Positions 7,980 to 16,825 of a stretch of DNA of 64,000 nt are shown one piece after another (positions within the stretch are counted from its first letter, which is position 1; each line of letters starts with the position of its first letter). This stretch comes from Pedobacter kyonggii. GTDB lineage: Bacteria > Bacteroidota > Bacteroidia > Sphingobacteriales > Sphingobacteriaceae. Under the pieces are notes generated by a model that did not search any database, was not told where the DNA came from, and saw nothing but the letters and a program-made list of their open reading frames with translations. The translations under genes were made by a program, and so were the position numbers. The DNA lies in the NCBI RefSeq assembly GCF_004310665.1, contig NZ_SIXF01000006.1, positions 124,001 through 188,000 on the forward strand, given 5' to 3'.

Positions 7980-10900
7980 TAAAATCCAACTTGTATACCC
8001 GCCAAAAATGTACGTGGCTGTGGTATCTGCCCATCATCAATGCCCCGGTTAAATATATAATCGCTGGCCCCGCCATTAACACCGCCATTGGTTTGGGTGC
8101 TTATTTCGGGATCATATCCAGTATATTTTGTTATGGTAAATAAGTTTTGAGCGGCTACATAAACCCGTAACCTGCTTAATACATTACCCGAGAAAGAATT
8201 TAATGCCGTTTTTGTAAAAGTGTAACCTAAGGTTACGTTACGTACCCGCAGGTATGATCCATTCTCAACAAAAAAATCAGAAGGCCTCAAATTCCCTGTT
8301 GCCGTAACATTTTGGCCTGCCCTTGGCAAAGCGGCAATATCCCCCGGATTTCTCCAACGGTTTAAAATGGCGGTAGAAGCATTATGTCCGGTTGAGGCAT
8401 TTTCGGTGTAAAATTTAAGTGAATTGGCCAATTGAACGCCCTGAACACCTGAGATAACGATATTGAGGTCGAAGTTTTTATAAGATGCCCCGGCATTAAA
8501 ACCGTACGTAAACTTCGGAATTGGACTGCCCAGAACCTTCTGGTCCTTACTATCCACAACACCATCGTTATTAAGATCTTTAAATATAAAATCTCCTGGC
8601 AATAATCCATCCTGGTATAAACTGGCTGGATTTCCGGTTCTTTGTCTGGCAGCGGCATTTAATGCATCAATTTCTGCTTGTGTACTTGCTACATGATCAA
8701 CAGAATAACCATAAAAAGCACCAATAGGCGACCCTGGTTGTGTTAATGTAAGGCCATTTAAATTATTAAAGTATCCTCCAATTATAGGGGTTGACGATTG
8801 TGCACCCAGTGATAATGTTTTATTTTGGTTATAACCTCCATTTACACTTACATTGTAGTTAAGGTCACTGGTTTTATCAGCATAGGCCAACTGAAATTCG
8901 AAACCTTTATTTTGAGCATCTGCAGCATTAGTAATTAAGGTACTGCTAAATCCGCTTAATCCGCCAATGCCTACGCTGGTAGGTACCGGAATTCCCACTA
9001 GCAACCCACTGCTTTTTCGGTTATAGTAATCAAGGGTAAGCGTAAGTTTGTTTTTCAGAAAGCCAAGATCAAGCCCTATATCAGTCTGGTCTGTCTGTTC
9101 CCATCTCAACAGTGGGTTTGCAATAGAAGTTACCGTTGTTCCATTTACAAAACTTTTGTTCTCCCCCAGTGAATAAACCAGGTTGCCAGTCGGTGAACCG
9201 CCAAAAGTAAATACCTGCGTTGTGGTTAAACCAAACTTGTTATTACCTGTACGGCCCCAGCCTACGCGTAATTTAGCATCGCTGATAAACGGAAGTGCCG
9301 ATTTTACAAATTCTTCTTCGCTGATGCGCCATGCAAAGCCAACTCCTGGAAAGTTACCATAACGGCTTTGAGGTCCAAAGTTTGAGGATCCATCACGACG
9401 GATACTTCCGGATAAGATATATCGATCGTTAAAGGTATATACCAAGCGGCCATAATAAGAGATAGCCCGGCCAAACTGTGTATAATAGCCTGATGTGTTG
9501 GCCTGACTGGTAATGGTTGGCGCTACACCTATGTCGGTTACATTATCATTTAACATTCCAGTACCCAATACGCTCAGGTATTTGCTCGATCCGGCATCAA
9601 TATAACTGGTACCTGCAGTTGCCGATATACTGTGTTTGCCAAAAATACGGTTGTACGACAGGTAGTTTTCAAAAGTATAATTGGAATAACTGTTAAATGC
9701 ACGTCCTGCCTGCCGACTGAAACCCAGGTTGTTGGATGTAATATAAGGTATCTGGTATGAGTCGTTTGTCGAAGTGCCATATACACCCGCCAGCTGCGAC
9801 CTAAAAGTTAAACCTTTAATAATACTTACTTCGCCAAAAACCTGCGGATACAATACCAGATCGTTGCTTGATAAGGTTTGAACGCCTAAGCTCTGTAGTG
9901 GATTTACGGCGTTACTGTTGTCATCAACATTGGTAAGGATAGAGTAGCCACCCAAAATAGCGGGATCGTATATTGGCTGATAAGGTGCATAGCTGATAGC
10001 ATTTAATATGCTTGCTGTCTGCCCGTTAGTATTGGTGTAACGGATATTAAGGCTTTGGCCGAAATGGAAACGCCCTAGTTTCTCATCTAGCGAAAAACGG
10101 CTGTTTAATCTTCTTAAACGATAGTCTTTAACAGTAGCCTGCTGGGTTAAATAACCTAGTGAAAGATTATAGGTAACCTTTTCGCTGCCACCGCTTATGC
10201 TTGCATTGTTTTGGGTAGATAAAGCTGTTTTAAATATTTCTTTTTGCCAATCGGTACGGTCAACACCCACAAAAGGAGTATTTAGTTTGGCCGGAGGCGT
10301 TAGGTTATTGGTAGCGGCTATATCTTTTATAAGATTGACATAGTCGTTTGCATTAAGCAGGTCGAGTTGTTTGCGCACTGATGAAGTACCAACCTGCGAA
10401 TCAAATAATATCTGCGGGATACCGCTTTTAGCCTTTTTAGTGGTAACGATAACCACACCATTAGCAGCAGCAACACCATAAATGGCGGTTGAGGCTGCGT
10501 CTTTTAAAATGGTAATATTATCAATGTCCTGTGGGTTGATGGTGTTAAAAAGATTGGCATCGCTCTGTATACCGTCAACCACATATAATGGCTCCACATT
10601 GGTAAATGAACCGGTACCGCGTACAATGATCTGGGCATTTGAACCCGGGGTACCATTAGAATTTAATACCTGTACACCCGGGGCTTTACCTATAAGGAGC
10701 TGTGCGGCGCTGGTATTGGTGTTAGCGCCTGCATCCTTCGCGGCCACAACATTTACCGAACCTACCAGATCCTTTTTTCGGGCGGTTCCATAACCTATTA
10801 CCACTACATCATTAAGGGCACTTACATCACTCTGCAGCTTTATGTTCAATACTGTTTTTCCGTTTAATTTAACTTCCTGCTTTGTGAATCCTATAGAAGA

Positions 10901-11158
10901 AAATACGAGTGTAGCATCCTGTGGTACATTAACTGAATAAGAACCATCGGTGCCGGTAACCATACCATTCTGCTTTCCTTTTTCCATTACAGTAACTCCG
11001 GGAAGCGGACTGTTATCATCGGCTGATGTTACAACTCCTTTAATGGTGACCGTTTGTGCCATAACGGGCAATGTACTCATCGGTACAAGCAACAGCAGCA
11101 AGAGCCATAATCTGGCTGGTCCTAGCAGCCTTGTTAAATGCGTAATTTTCATGCTCAT
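7979..11158 (-). CDS. SusC/RagA family TonB-dependent outer-membrane transporter
   Basis: A 1059-residue SusC-like receptor. A long signal peptide (cleavage near PVMAQT, residue 35) is followed by a carboxypeptidase-regulatory-like beta-sandwich (residues 38-108, ITIKGVV-type start and SPLPGVTVMEKGKQNG). Next come the VVVIGYGTARKKDLVGSV segment, the plug domain (to about 240) and the 22-strand barrel ending in the aromatic GIQVGF. It lacks an STN domain, so it is not expected to signal through FecR. It forms an energised pore with the SusD encoded immediately downstream. The nearest regulator is the AraC-type gene 800 bp upstream. Confidence 0.95.
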   Translation of the reverse strand: MSMKITHLTRLLGPARLWLLLLLLVPMSTLPVMAQTVTIKGVVTSADDNSPLPGVTVMEKGKQNGMVTGTDGSYSVNVPQDATLVFSSIGFTKQEVKLNGKTVLNIKLQSDVSALNDVVVIGYGTARKKDLVGSVNVVAAKDAGANTNTSAAQLLIGKAPGVQVLNSNGTPGSNAQIIVRGTGSFTNVEPLYVVDGIQSDANLFNTINPQDIDNITILKDAASTAIYGVAAANGVVIVTTKKAKSGIPQILFDSQVGTSSVRKQLDLLNANDYVNLIKDIAATNNLTPPAKLNTPFVGVDRTDWQKEIFKTALSTQNNASISGGSEKVTYNLSLGYLTQQATVKDYRLRRLNSRFSLDEKLGRFHFGQSLNIRYTNTNGQTASILNAISYAPYQPIYDPAILGGYSILTNVDDNSNAVNPLQSLGVQTLSSNDLVLYPQVFGEVSIIKGLTFRSQLAGVYGTSTNDSYQIPYITSNNLGFSRQAGRAFNSYSNYTFENYLSYNRIFGKHSISATAGTSYIDAGSSKYLSVLGTGMLNDNVTDIGVAPTITSQANTSGYYTQFGRAISYYGRLVYTFNDRYILSGSIRRDGSSNFGPQSRYGNFPGVGFAWRISEEEFVKSALPFISDAKLRVGWGRTGNNKFGLTTTQVFTFGGSPTGNLVYSLGENKSFVNGTTVTSIANPLLRWEQTDQTDIGLDLGFLKNKLTLTLDYYNRKSSGLLVGIPVPTSVGIGGLSGFSSTLITNAADAQNKGFEFQLAYADKTSDLNYNVSVNGGYNQNKTLSLGAQSSTPIIGGYFNNLNGLTLTQPGSPIGAFYGYSVDHVASTQAEIDALNAAARQRTGNPASLYQDGLLPGDFIFKDLNNDGVVDSKDQKVLGSPIPKFTYGFNAGASYKNFDLNIVISGVQGVQLANSLKFYTENASTGHNASTAILNRWRNPGDIAALPRAGQNVTATGNLRPSDFFVENGSYLRVRNVTLGYTFTKTALNSFSGNVLSRLRVYVAAQNLFTITKYTGYDPEISTQTNGGVNGGASDYIFNRGIDDGQIPQPRTFLAGIQVGF

Positions 11159-11957
11159 AATTGTTTTTTTTTGTATTATAATTGGTTATTTCTAAGTATT
11201 ATCAATGTCGGACTGAACCCGGACAGCAAACTATAAGTCCGAACACACAGCTGCTGGAATGATTATAAAAGTGGAAGACGGTCTATATGGTCAGCGTTTC
11301 TAAAATACGTCATAAGCTGGTTTACTAAAGGGCACATTTGATAAAAAATAGGTGTATAAATGTTAACCTATTGTTGCCTTTGTCTTGCCGGAAAGTGGCA
11401 AATTGGGTATAAATATGGCGTATTTTGTATTAAGTCAACATGGACAAACAAAGTCTAGACGCATATAAACAGACATATAGAAAGAAAAACATATTTGTTA
11501 AAGAAAAAGAAGATGCTGATACCACTGCAAATGAACAAATCGAAAGCAGGTATTATCTCATCCAGAATGGCACAAGTGATAATCAGATCTTTCCCTATAA
11601 GATAAGGTAGGATTATCATTATAGCCATCATTTTTTTGGCTGTAAACGATTAATCCGGCGATGGTAATGAAACCTACAAAAGCCTTTATAAAAACCCATA
11701 AAGGCGTTGAGTTTACAGTCTTCATAAATTAATTTAAACTGCCCGTTCGTTTGCTCGCAATAATAACAGGTGAAGATAATTAAGGCAATCACAATCTTTC
11801 TTTTGCTAATCAGTCACGAAGGCTCAGTAATTTGTTTTCTCGCCGCTCCTGTGCTAAGGGTTAAGCCATAACCAGATCGGTTATATCATTCAGTTACTTG
11901 ATGGCCAAATGGTTTTTAAAACAATTGGCAATATTAACATCCGTAAAAATATTTAGT
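11159..11957. other. 800-bp spacer between the AraC gene and susC
   Basis: This spacer presumably holds the susC promoter and regulator sites, but no clear operator was found. Two short overlapping ORFs occur: 11440-11610 (+, 56 residues, hydrophilic) and 11558-11725 (-, 55 residues, one membrane segment). No repeat of the dispersed families was recognised. Confidence 0.5.
11558..11725 (-). CDS. Possible small single-span membrane protein
   Basis: An ATG at 11723-11725 opens 55 codons. The N-terminal half is a plausible membrane helix (TPLWVFIKAFVGFITIAGLI), followed by a polar tail. No family is recognised. It overlaps another short ORF on the opposite strand, so at most one of the two is likely to be real. 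The support is only the hydrophobic segment. Confidence 0.25.
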   Translation of the reverse strand: MKTVNSTPLWVFIKAFVGFITIAGLIVYSQKNDGYNDNPTLSYRERSDYHLCHSG

Positions 11958-12845
11958 TTAATGGTTAAAACCGACCTGATATATCTGTTTCTTATATATG
12001 CTGGGTGCCATGCCGGTTAACTTTTTGAAGGTTTTAGAAAAGTAGGAAAGATTATCAAATCCGGTTTGGGCGCAAATCTCTGAATATGACATTCTGCTTG
12101 TCGCCATTAGGTACTGTGCCCGTTCAACGCGTTTTTCGTTTATATAATTCAAAGGTCTGGTTCCCGTATACTGTTTAAACTGTCTTGAAAAATAATCGGG
12201 ATTTTGATTTACACGAGAAGCAAGCTGATATACAGAAAGGTCTGCGTGTAAATTGATAAGGATATAATTTAAAGTTTCTGCAATTTTTATCGGTATAACC
12301 TTGTGTTCCGGACTTTTAAAAAGCTGGGGATTTAGGAACCTGGCGGTTAACAGCATCAGGATTCCCTGGGTTTCCAGATACGCCGAAGTGTTCTGCTGGT
12401 TGTTAAGCTCCTGATATTCTTTATAATAAATATCTTTCTCGTAGATTTTAGGATTATCTGACCGGTTTATTCCTCTTCCAGGATTAATCTGGAGCAACCT
12501 GCCAAAAAGATTAAGGTCTATTTCAGTGGCCTTTGTTTTCAATACATTTCTGTTATTGGCAAAAAGTGAACTTCCATCTGTAGAATCCTCAAAAAACTGG
12601 ACAAAATACTGGCCCAGAGAATTCTTACAATTTAAATTACATAGCGTGAAACTGGGAACAATATATAAATAGCCAGGCTCTAGCTTTAGCAAGCTTTCAG
12701 CATCTGATATTTCACCCTCTCCCTCATCTATATAGTAAATACGGTAGTACGGGCTGATCACATTTCTATAATTCCATTTGGCGTTAAGTCGCACATAGTC
12801 AACATTAAGAAGTGAAAAACTATGCCGTAAGTTTCTTTTGATCAT
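11958..12845 (-). CDS. AraC family transcriptional regulator
   Basis: A 295-residue protein with an N-terminal cupin-like sensing region (YYRIYYIDEGEGEI, LEPGYLYIVPSF) and a C-terminal AraC/XylS DNA-binding domain, about residues 190-290. The two helix-turn-helix units are visible in SVYQLASRVNQNPDYFSRQF and SEICAQTGFDNLSYFSKTFK, ending in LTGMAPSIYKK. It is encoded on the same strand as the downstream susC/susD pair and is the obvious candidate regulator of that locus. This is inferred from position only. Confidence 0.92.
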   Translation of the reverse strand: MIKRNLRHSFSLLNVDYVRLNAKWNYRNVISPYYRIYYIDEGEGEISDAESLLKLEPGYLYIVPSFTLCNLNCKNSLGQYFVQFFEDSTDGSSLFANNRNVLKTKATEIDLNLFGRLLQINPGRGINRSDNPKIYEKDIYYKEYQELNNQQNTSAYLETQGILMLLTARFLNPQLFKSPEHKVIPIKIAETLNYILINLHADLSVYQLASRVNQNPDYFSRQFKQYTGTRPLNYINEKRVERAQYLMATSRMSYSEICAQTGFDNLSYFSKTFKKLTGMAPSIYKKQIYQVGFNH

Positions 12846-12900
12846 CTCAACTACAAATATGCAAACTACCTTAATATCTTTACACGTATGCGTAAGATTT

Positions 12901-12930
12901 CAAATATAATAAAAATCGGTTTTTTACAAA
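12901..12930 (-). promoter_or_regulatory. Bacteroidota-type promoter candidate for the AraC gene
   Basis: On the minus strand TTTG (12927-12930) lies 18 bp before TATATTTG (12901-12908), matching the primary-sigma consensus TTG-N17-23-TAnnTTTG. The predicted transcript start is about 50 nt before the ATG at 12845. Confidence 0.45.
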
Positions 12931-13248
12931 TACCCCTTTTCAATTAAATATGAAAGAGGATAAAACTGAGGGAACCAGTTTAAGGAAAGCACTTAAAATA
13001 ATTGCAATCAAGCACCCTCAAAAAGAACTTAAGTCCTTTTTTCTATAACGATACTTTTTTAAAACGAAAAAAGGCTACCAAAAGATCCGATAGAATAGAA
13101 ATCAATAACCCTGACTACAGATGTAAGAAAACACAAAAAGTCGGTTTTTAACAAAAAAAATCGGATTAGGTCATTGTTTTGAGATTATTTCATATCAATT
13201 CTTAAAACTGAAGCACTACTAACAAAAAAAGCGTTAAAATTAAGTATC

Positions 13249-13279
13249 ACCACGCTAACGGTTCGTTTTACCACGCTAA
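13249..13279. promoter_or_regulatory. Two 10-bp direct repeats 21 bp apart
   Basis: ACCACGCTAA occurs at 13249-13258 and again at 13270-13279, two helical turns apart and about 55 bp before the start of the RteC-like gene. This spacing suits a protein binding one face of the DNA. No binding protein is known. The rest of the spacer 12846-13331 has only a doubtful 32-codon ORF at 12950-13048. Confidence 0.35.
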
Positions 13280-13331
13280 TACAAAAACATGAAAGTAAAA
13301 GCTTAGAATTAAGCAATTGGCTACTAAGCAA

Positions 13332-14486
13332 ATGATGTATGAACTTATAAGTTTCAGGGAAATAATTTTAGATGCCCTTACTACAGGAACAGCATATAAA
13401 TGGCCACATAAGGAACTGCAAGATGAAATCTTAAAGGAAAGTAAACGGATATTCAGCTCCATTCAGCATAATATCACACAAATAGAGCCAGATGATAGAT
13501 CAAGGACTTATTTAACACAACATCAAAGGGGATTGATTCAATTAATAGATGAATTAGAAGCTATGGTGGACCGGGAGATCCCCAATGCAGATCAGAAAAA
13601 CAAAACTGAAGAAATTAATAGCGTAGTAAATTTACTCAACCAGATGGTTTTGGACCTTCAGCAGTATTTGCCATATTATTTCGACCATCATAGCCCTGTC
13701 TCTATAATTACCCAGAAACAACTCCTATTAAATATTGCAGAAAATTCCAGCCAGATTCTAAAAAACCTTGAAGAACTGCAGACCGATAATGAAACCAACG
13801 CGGTTTTTACGCACATCTTTGAATACCTAAATAGCGGTATAAGCCGTTTCACTTTTGAACAGGCCGGATATCTGCATGATTTTTTCGAATCACTTAAAAT
13901 AGAGCTAAAGAAATTTGCAGCCCCTTTACAAATGCCGGAGATTATCCTACTGCTTACCTCCTTAAATTTCAATCATCCATCTTTTTATCATTCTTGCTGC
14001 AGTCATTTTAACCATGAACTTCAACAGTGCGAAAACATTAGCGAGCAATATAGATTAATCCATTTCTTTAAAAAGTTAATTGGGCAGGTCTTTAAAATGA
14101 TAAGTAAACCATATAATATAAATTTGCCCGATATTGATGAATCGCTGCTAAGGTATCTGGAAGGTGAGATCAGCTACCTCAAATCAATTGACACTATAGC
14201 CGAAGACTTGAATTCTGGTTGTATTTTGGACAGCAATTTTAAAGTAAACTTTACCGTAAGGCAGCTCGCTGTATTCATAAATCTACAAGTTGAGGCCGGT
14301 ATCATCACAAGCCAAAGCCCCAAGACATTACATCAATATGTTACGAAACATTATAGTACTATAGAAAAAGATAACATATCAGAAAAAAGCTTTAAAAATG
14401 TTTACTATGGAAATGCGGGAAAGGATGTTGAAAAAGTGATCGACAAAATTGTCGCCATGTTGGCCATTGCCCATGAAAAATACTAA
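13332..14486 (+). CDS. RteC-domain-like protein
   Basis: The first in-frame ATG pair is at 13332/13335 (MMYELISFREII); a TTG at 13317 would add five residues. The 384-residue protein is helical and hydrophilic with no signal peptide. Its last 90 residues (VRQLAVFINLQVEAGII, followed by ISEKSFKNVYYGNAG) resemble the C-terminus of RteC, a regulator of excision of Bacteroides conjugative transposons. Similar chromosomal proteins occur in Sphingobacteriaceae outside obvious elements. Its stop overlaps by 4 bp the stop of the facing 76-residue gene. No integrase or transfer gene is near, so it is either a remnant or a domesticated regulator. The family assignment rests on motif similarity read by eye. 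Confidence 0.5.
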   Translation: MMYELISFREIILDALTTGTAYKWPHKELQDEILKESKRIFSSIQHNITQIEPDDRSRTYLTQHQRGLIQLIDELEAMVDREIPNADQKNKTEEINSVVNLLNQMVLDLQQYLPYYFDHHSPVSIITQKQLLLNIAENSSQILKNLEELQTDNETNAVFTHIFEYLNSGISRFTFEQAGYLHDFFESLKIELKKFAAPLQMPEIILLLTSLNFNHPSFYHSCCSHFNHELQQCENISEQYRLIHFFKKLIGQVFKMISKPYNINLPDIDESLLRYLEGEISYLKSIDTIAEDLNSGCILDSNFKVNFTVRQLAVFINLQVEAGIITSQSPKTLHQYVTKHYSTIEKDNISEKSFKNVYYGNAGKDVEKVIDKIVAMLAIAHEKY

Positions 14487-14713
14487 CTAAGAAGATGTAA
14501 CAGATCCTTCCGGTGTAAAAAATCAACAAATTCAAAATACCAGTGCTCTGAATAATCATCCAGCTCATGTAGTTCTTTTTGAGGGGTCCCGATAATATCT
14601 TGAAGCGTAAAAAAACCCATTAGCTTACTTCTGAGCTTAAAATTCTCGGATAGTGAGAGTTCTGCAATTGGCAGGTTGAGGAGAAAGTGATTTGATTGGG
14701 AAAAACTATCCAT
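14483..14713 (-). CDS. Small protein resembling the RNA polymerase alpha C-terminal domain
   Basis: A 76-residue protein (MDSFSQSNHFLL...). Residues 13-75 align by eye with the helix-hairpin-helix of RpoA-CTD: LPIAELSLSENFKL matches the P..eL.Ls.r.. pattern, FFTLQDIIGTPQKELHEL matches the i.Tv.dLl..se.eL pattern, and EFVDFLHRKDLLHLL matches the last helix. The lysine/glycine residues that contact UP-element DNA are mostly replaced. It could modulate transcription, but no function is established. The start codon directly abuts the U-run of a terminator-like structure at 14714-14792. It converges with the RteC-like gene, overlapping it by 4 bp. Confidence 0.5.
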   Translation of the reverse strand: MDSFSQSNHFLLNLPIAELSLSENFKLRSKLMGFFTLQDIIGTPQKELHELDDYSEHWYFEFVDFLHRKDLLHLLS

Positions 14714-14792
14714 AAAAAAGCGTGGGTTAACCCGATATCCGCTTTAGAGGCACCGCAAAATGCCCAGACACAAGATAAACAGGCACCCACGC
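14714..14792 (-). promoter_or_regulatory. Structured leader closed by an 8-bp stem, ending in a U-run at the start codon
   Basis: On the minus strand GCGTGGGT (14792-14785) pairs perfectly with ACCCACGC (14727-14720) and is followed by six T (14719-14714) and then the ATG of the 76-residue gene at 14713. The loop of 57 nt contains a further GCCT/GGGC helix. This looks like a terminator or folded RNA joined to the start codon. The region is richer in GC than its surroundings. The remaining spacer to 15034 contains only a doubtful 106-codon ORF. Confidence 0.5.
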
Positions 14793-15034
14793 GTAGCGTA
14801 GGCAACCATCTATTTTTTCCTGTGTCTTTTGAAGTTTTGCGGTTTTCTAAAACAGTAAAATAGCGTTTGCTTGCTGCTTTTTGTGAACGGAAAACAAATG
14901 CAGTTTTCCGGGTCGATTTTAGGTCTGTAATTCTTTTCATAAACGAAAATTAGCCCTACCAAAACCCAAAAAAGACTACATTACGCAAAGCAATTATTGA
15001 CTGTTGTGAAACCGAATTTTAACTTAAAAACAAA

Positions 15035-16105
15035 ATGAAATACTGGCTAAAAAATTATCGCTGGCATATTATTGCATGGACTATTTTCATTCTTTATGAA
15101 TATATACTGGTCTCGTTGATCCTTAAAATAAATGCTCCTATATTAATCTATTGCATTCATTACATTATCAATATAACACTTTTCTATATCCATGCAGAAT
15201 TGGTACTAGGAAGAGGTCTGAAACCACAAAAACCCGCTTATTTAAGTATCATTATATTCACAATACTTGAAGTGTGTATGTATACTATTGTGTCATACCT
15301 TGCAGATAGTTTGCTTTCAAAAACTATCACACTTTCTATTGGTAAACTGGCGGTTACAGACTGGAAGTTTATGTCTTCAACACTATGGCGGGGAATTTAC
15401 TTCATGTTATTTTCAACAGCTTACTATTTTATTAAAAGTTATATCCACCAGAAACATCGGGCAACCAAACTGGAAAAAGAAGCAATTGAAGAAATGTTGA
15501 AGCAAAAGCAAATAACGCTTGAACTGGCTAATGCTAAAAATGCCTACCTCAAAGCACAGATCAATCCCCATTTCTTGTTCAATACCTTAACCTATATATA
15601 TAACAGTACGCATAAGAGTGAACCCAGGGCTGCAGAAGCTGTACGTTACCTTTCAAAACTGATGCGTTACGCATTAGAATGCGAACATGGTCCGGAAATT
15701 ATGCCACTGGAAACAGAGATCCATCAAGTTGAAAACCTTCTTCTCCTTAGCAGAATAAAGCAGCCTGACTTATTTATAGATTTTAATTATGATCAGAAAA
15801 CCGAATCTACAGAGATAATTCCATTACTCTTACTTAGCCTAACCGAAAATATGGTTAAACATGGTAACCTCAGCCAACCGGAAGATCCCGGAAAGATTAT
15901 GGTAAAGTTGCAGGAAGGGCTGTTTAGCATTCAAACAAGTAACCTCATTAATACAGGCCTCAACGATACAGGTTTCCATACAGGCCTTGAAAATATCCGG
16001 CAAAGACTGCTTCATACCTATGCAAATAGGGCAGAGATCTCTTCCGGACTGAGAGGTAATTATTTTGAAGTGCTAATTACCATCAACCTGGCAGAAGCTC
16101 ATTAA
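15035..16105 (+). CDS. LytS/YehU-type sensor histidine kinase (orphan)
   Basis: A 356-residue membrane kinase. Four hydrophobic segments lie between residues 10 and 135 (for example WHIIAWTIFILYEYILVSLIL), followed by a coiled-coil linker (KLEKEAIEEMLKQKQITLELANAK). The His_kinase domain has the phospho-acceptor His179 in QINPHFLFNTL, then a reduced HATPase with N-box LTENMVKHG and a GLENIRQRLL motif. Kinases of this class normally pair with a LytTR response regulator encoded next door. None is present here, as the next gene is the M60-like peptidase 720 bp away. The signal is unknown. Confidence 0.88.
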   Translation: MKYWLKNYRWHIIAWTIFILYEYILVSLILKINAPILIYCIHYIINITLFYIHAELVLGRGLKPQKPAYLSIIIFTILEVCMYTIVSYLADSLLSKTITLSIGKLAVTDWKFMSSTLWRGIYFMLFSTAYYFIKSYIHQKHRATKLEKEAIEEMLKQKQITLELANAKNAYLKAQINPHFLFNTLTYIYNSTHKSEPRAAEAVRYLSKLMRYALECEHGPEIMPLETEIHQVENLLLLSRIKQPDLFIDFNYDQKTESTEIIPLLLLSLTENMVKHGNLSQPEDPGKIMVKLQEGLFSIQTSNLINTGLNDTGFHTGLENIRQRLLHTYANRAEISSGLRGNYFEVLITINLAEAH

Positions 16106-16825
16106 TTTTCCTATGATTTCCTGCCGATTCCTTATAAAACAAAAAAAAGTTTAATCTGATGGTAGATTAGGTAAAAAAACATCTAAAATTCTTTACTCCA
16201 AACTATATCCAATAAAAAACAATAGAAGTTGTCACAAAAAAGGCAGCCTCTATCCAAATAGCAAAAGAATGTATTTTCAACCGCTCAGTTAATGCCTACC
16301 ATTCTTGGCGGCTACCGTAGTTTGATTCTGATTATGGGCTATACTTGGATTCAACCAGCTGCTTATTAAGGTTGCTTACACAAAGTATATGTCTCCCATG
16401 TCTTAAGGCTTGCCTTCAAGTTAATTAGTAGCTGGCTAAATCAATTCCTTTGGTTTCTTCCTAATTTGCTGGTTTGGTTAGTGAACCTTAATCGCTTTCT
16501 GAACAATTAAAAGTTTGCCATGGTGGCAATCTATTTTAGTAATGCACTAATTGCTGTTTCGTAATCAAGATTAAGGTTACAATGGTTCAACGTTAAAGCA
16601 TATATAGCGGTTTACTGTAATAATCAGGCGAATCAAACGTTTGCGCAGTCTTTTTCATTTTATTTAAATGTAATTATGGATACATTGTATTGACATTTTA
16701 AACAGACTTAGATTAATTTATTTCAGGGTTTAAACTGGCGAACTAACATTACAGTAAAAATTATCACCGTAATCCATTACTGGAATATGGCTACCTATAA
16801 CCAAATATTTACTAAAACCTAAAAA
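16106..16825. other. 720-bp spacer without a recognised gene
   Basis: AT-rich sequence between the sensor kinase and the M60-like gene. No ORF of note, no strong hairpin and no repeat of the families described elsewhere was seen. It presumably holds the promoter of the M60-like gene. Confidence 0.5.

Noticed and set aside
8362-9786. 98- and 70-codon ORFs inside the first susC
   Set aside because: They are other-frame shadows of a clear 1059-residue receptor gene.
11440-11610. 56-codon plus-strand hydrophilic ORF upstream of the AraC gene
   Set aside because: It overlaps the minus-strand membrane ORF, has no recognised family and may be chance in AT-rich DNA.
12950-13048. 32-codon plus-strand ORF in the spacer before the RteC-like gene
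   Set aside because: Too short and without context to support a gene.
14620-14940. 106-codon minus-strand ORF overlapping the RpoA-CTD-like gene
   Set aside because: It runs through the folded leader and overlaps the better-supported 76-residue gene in another frame; the N-terminal 45 codons look somewhat protein-like, so it is doubtful, not excluded.
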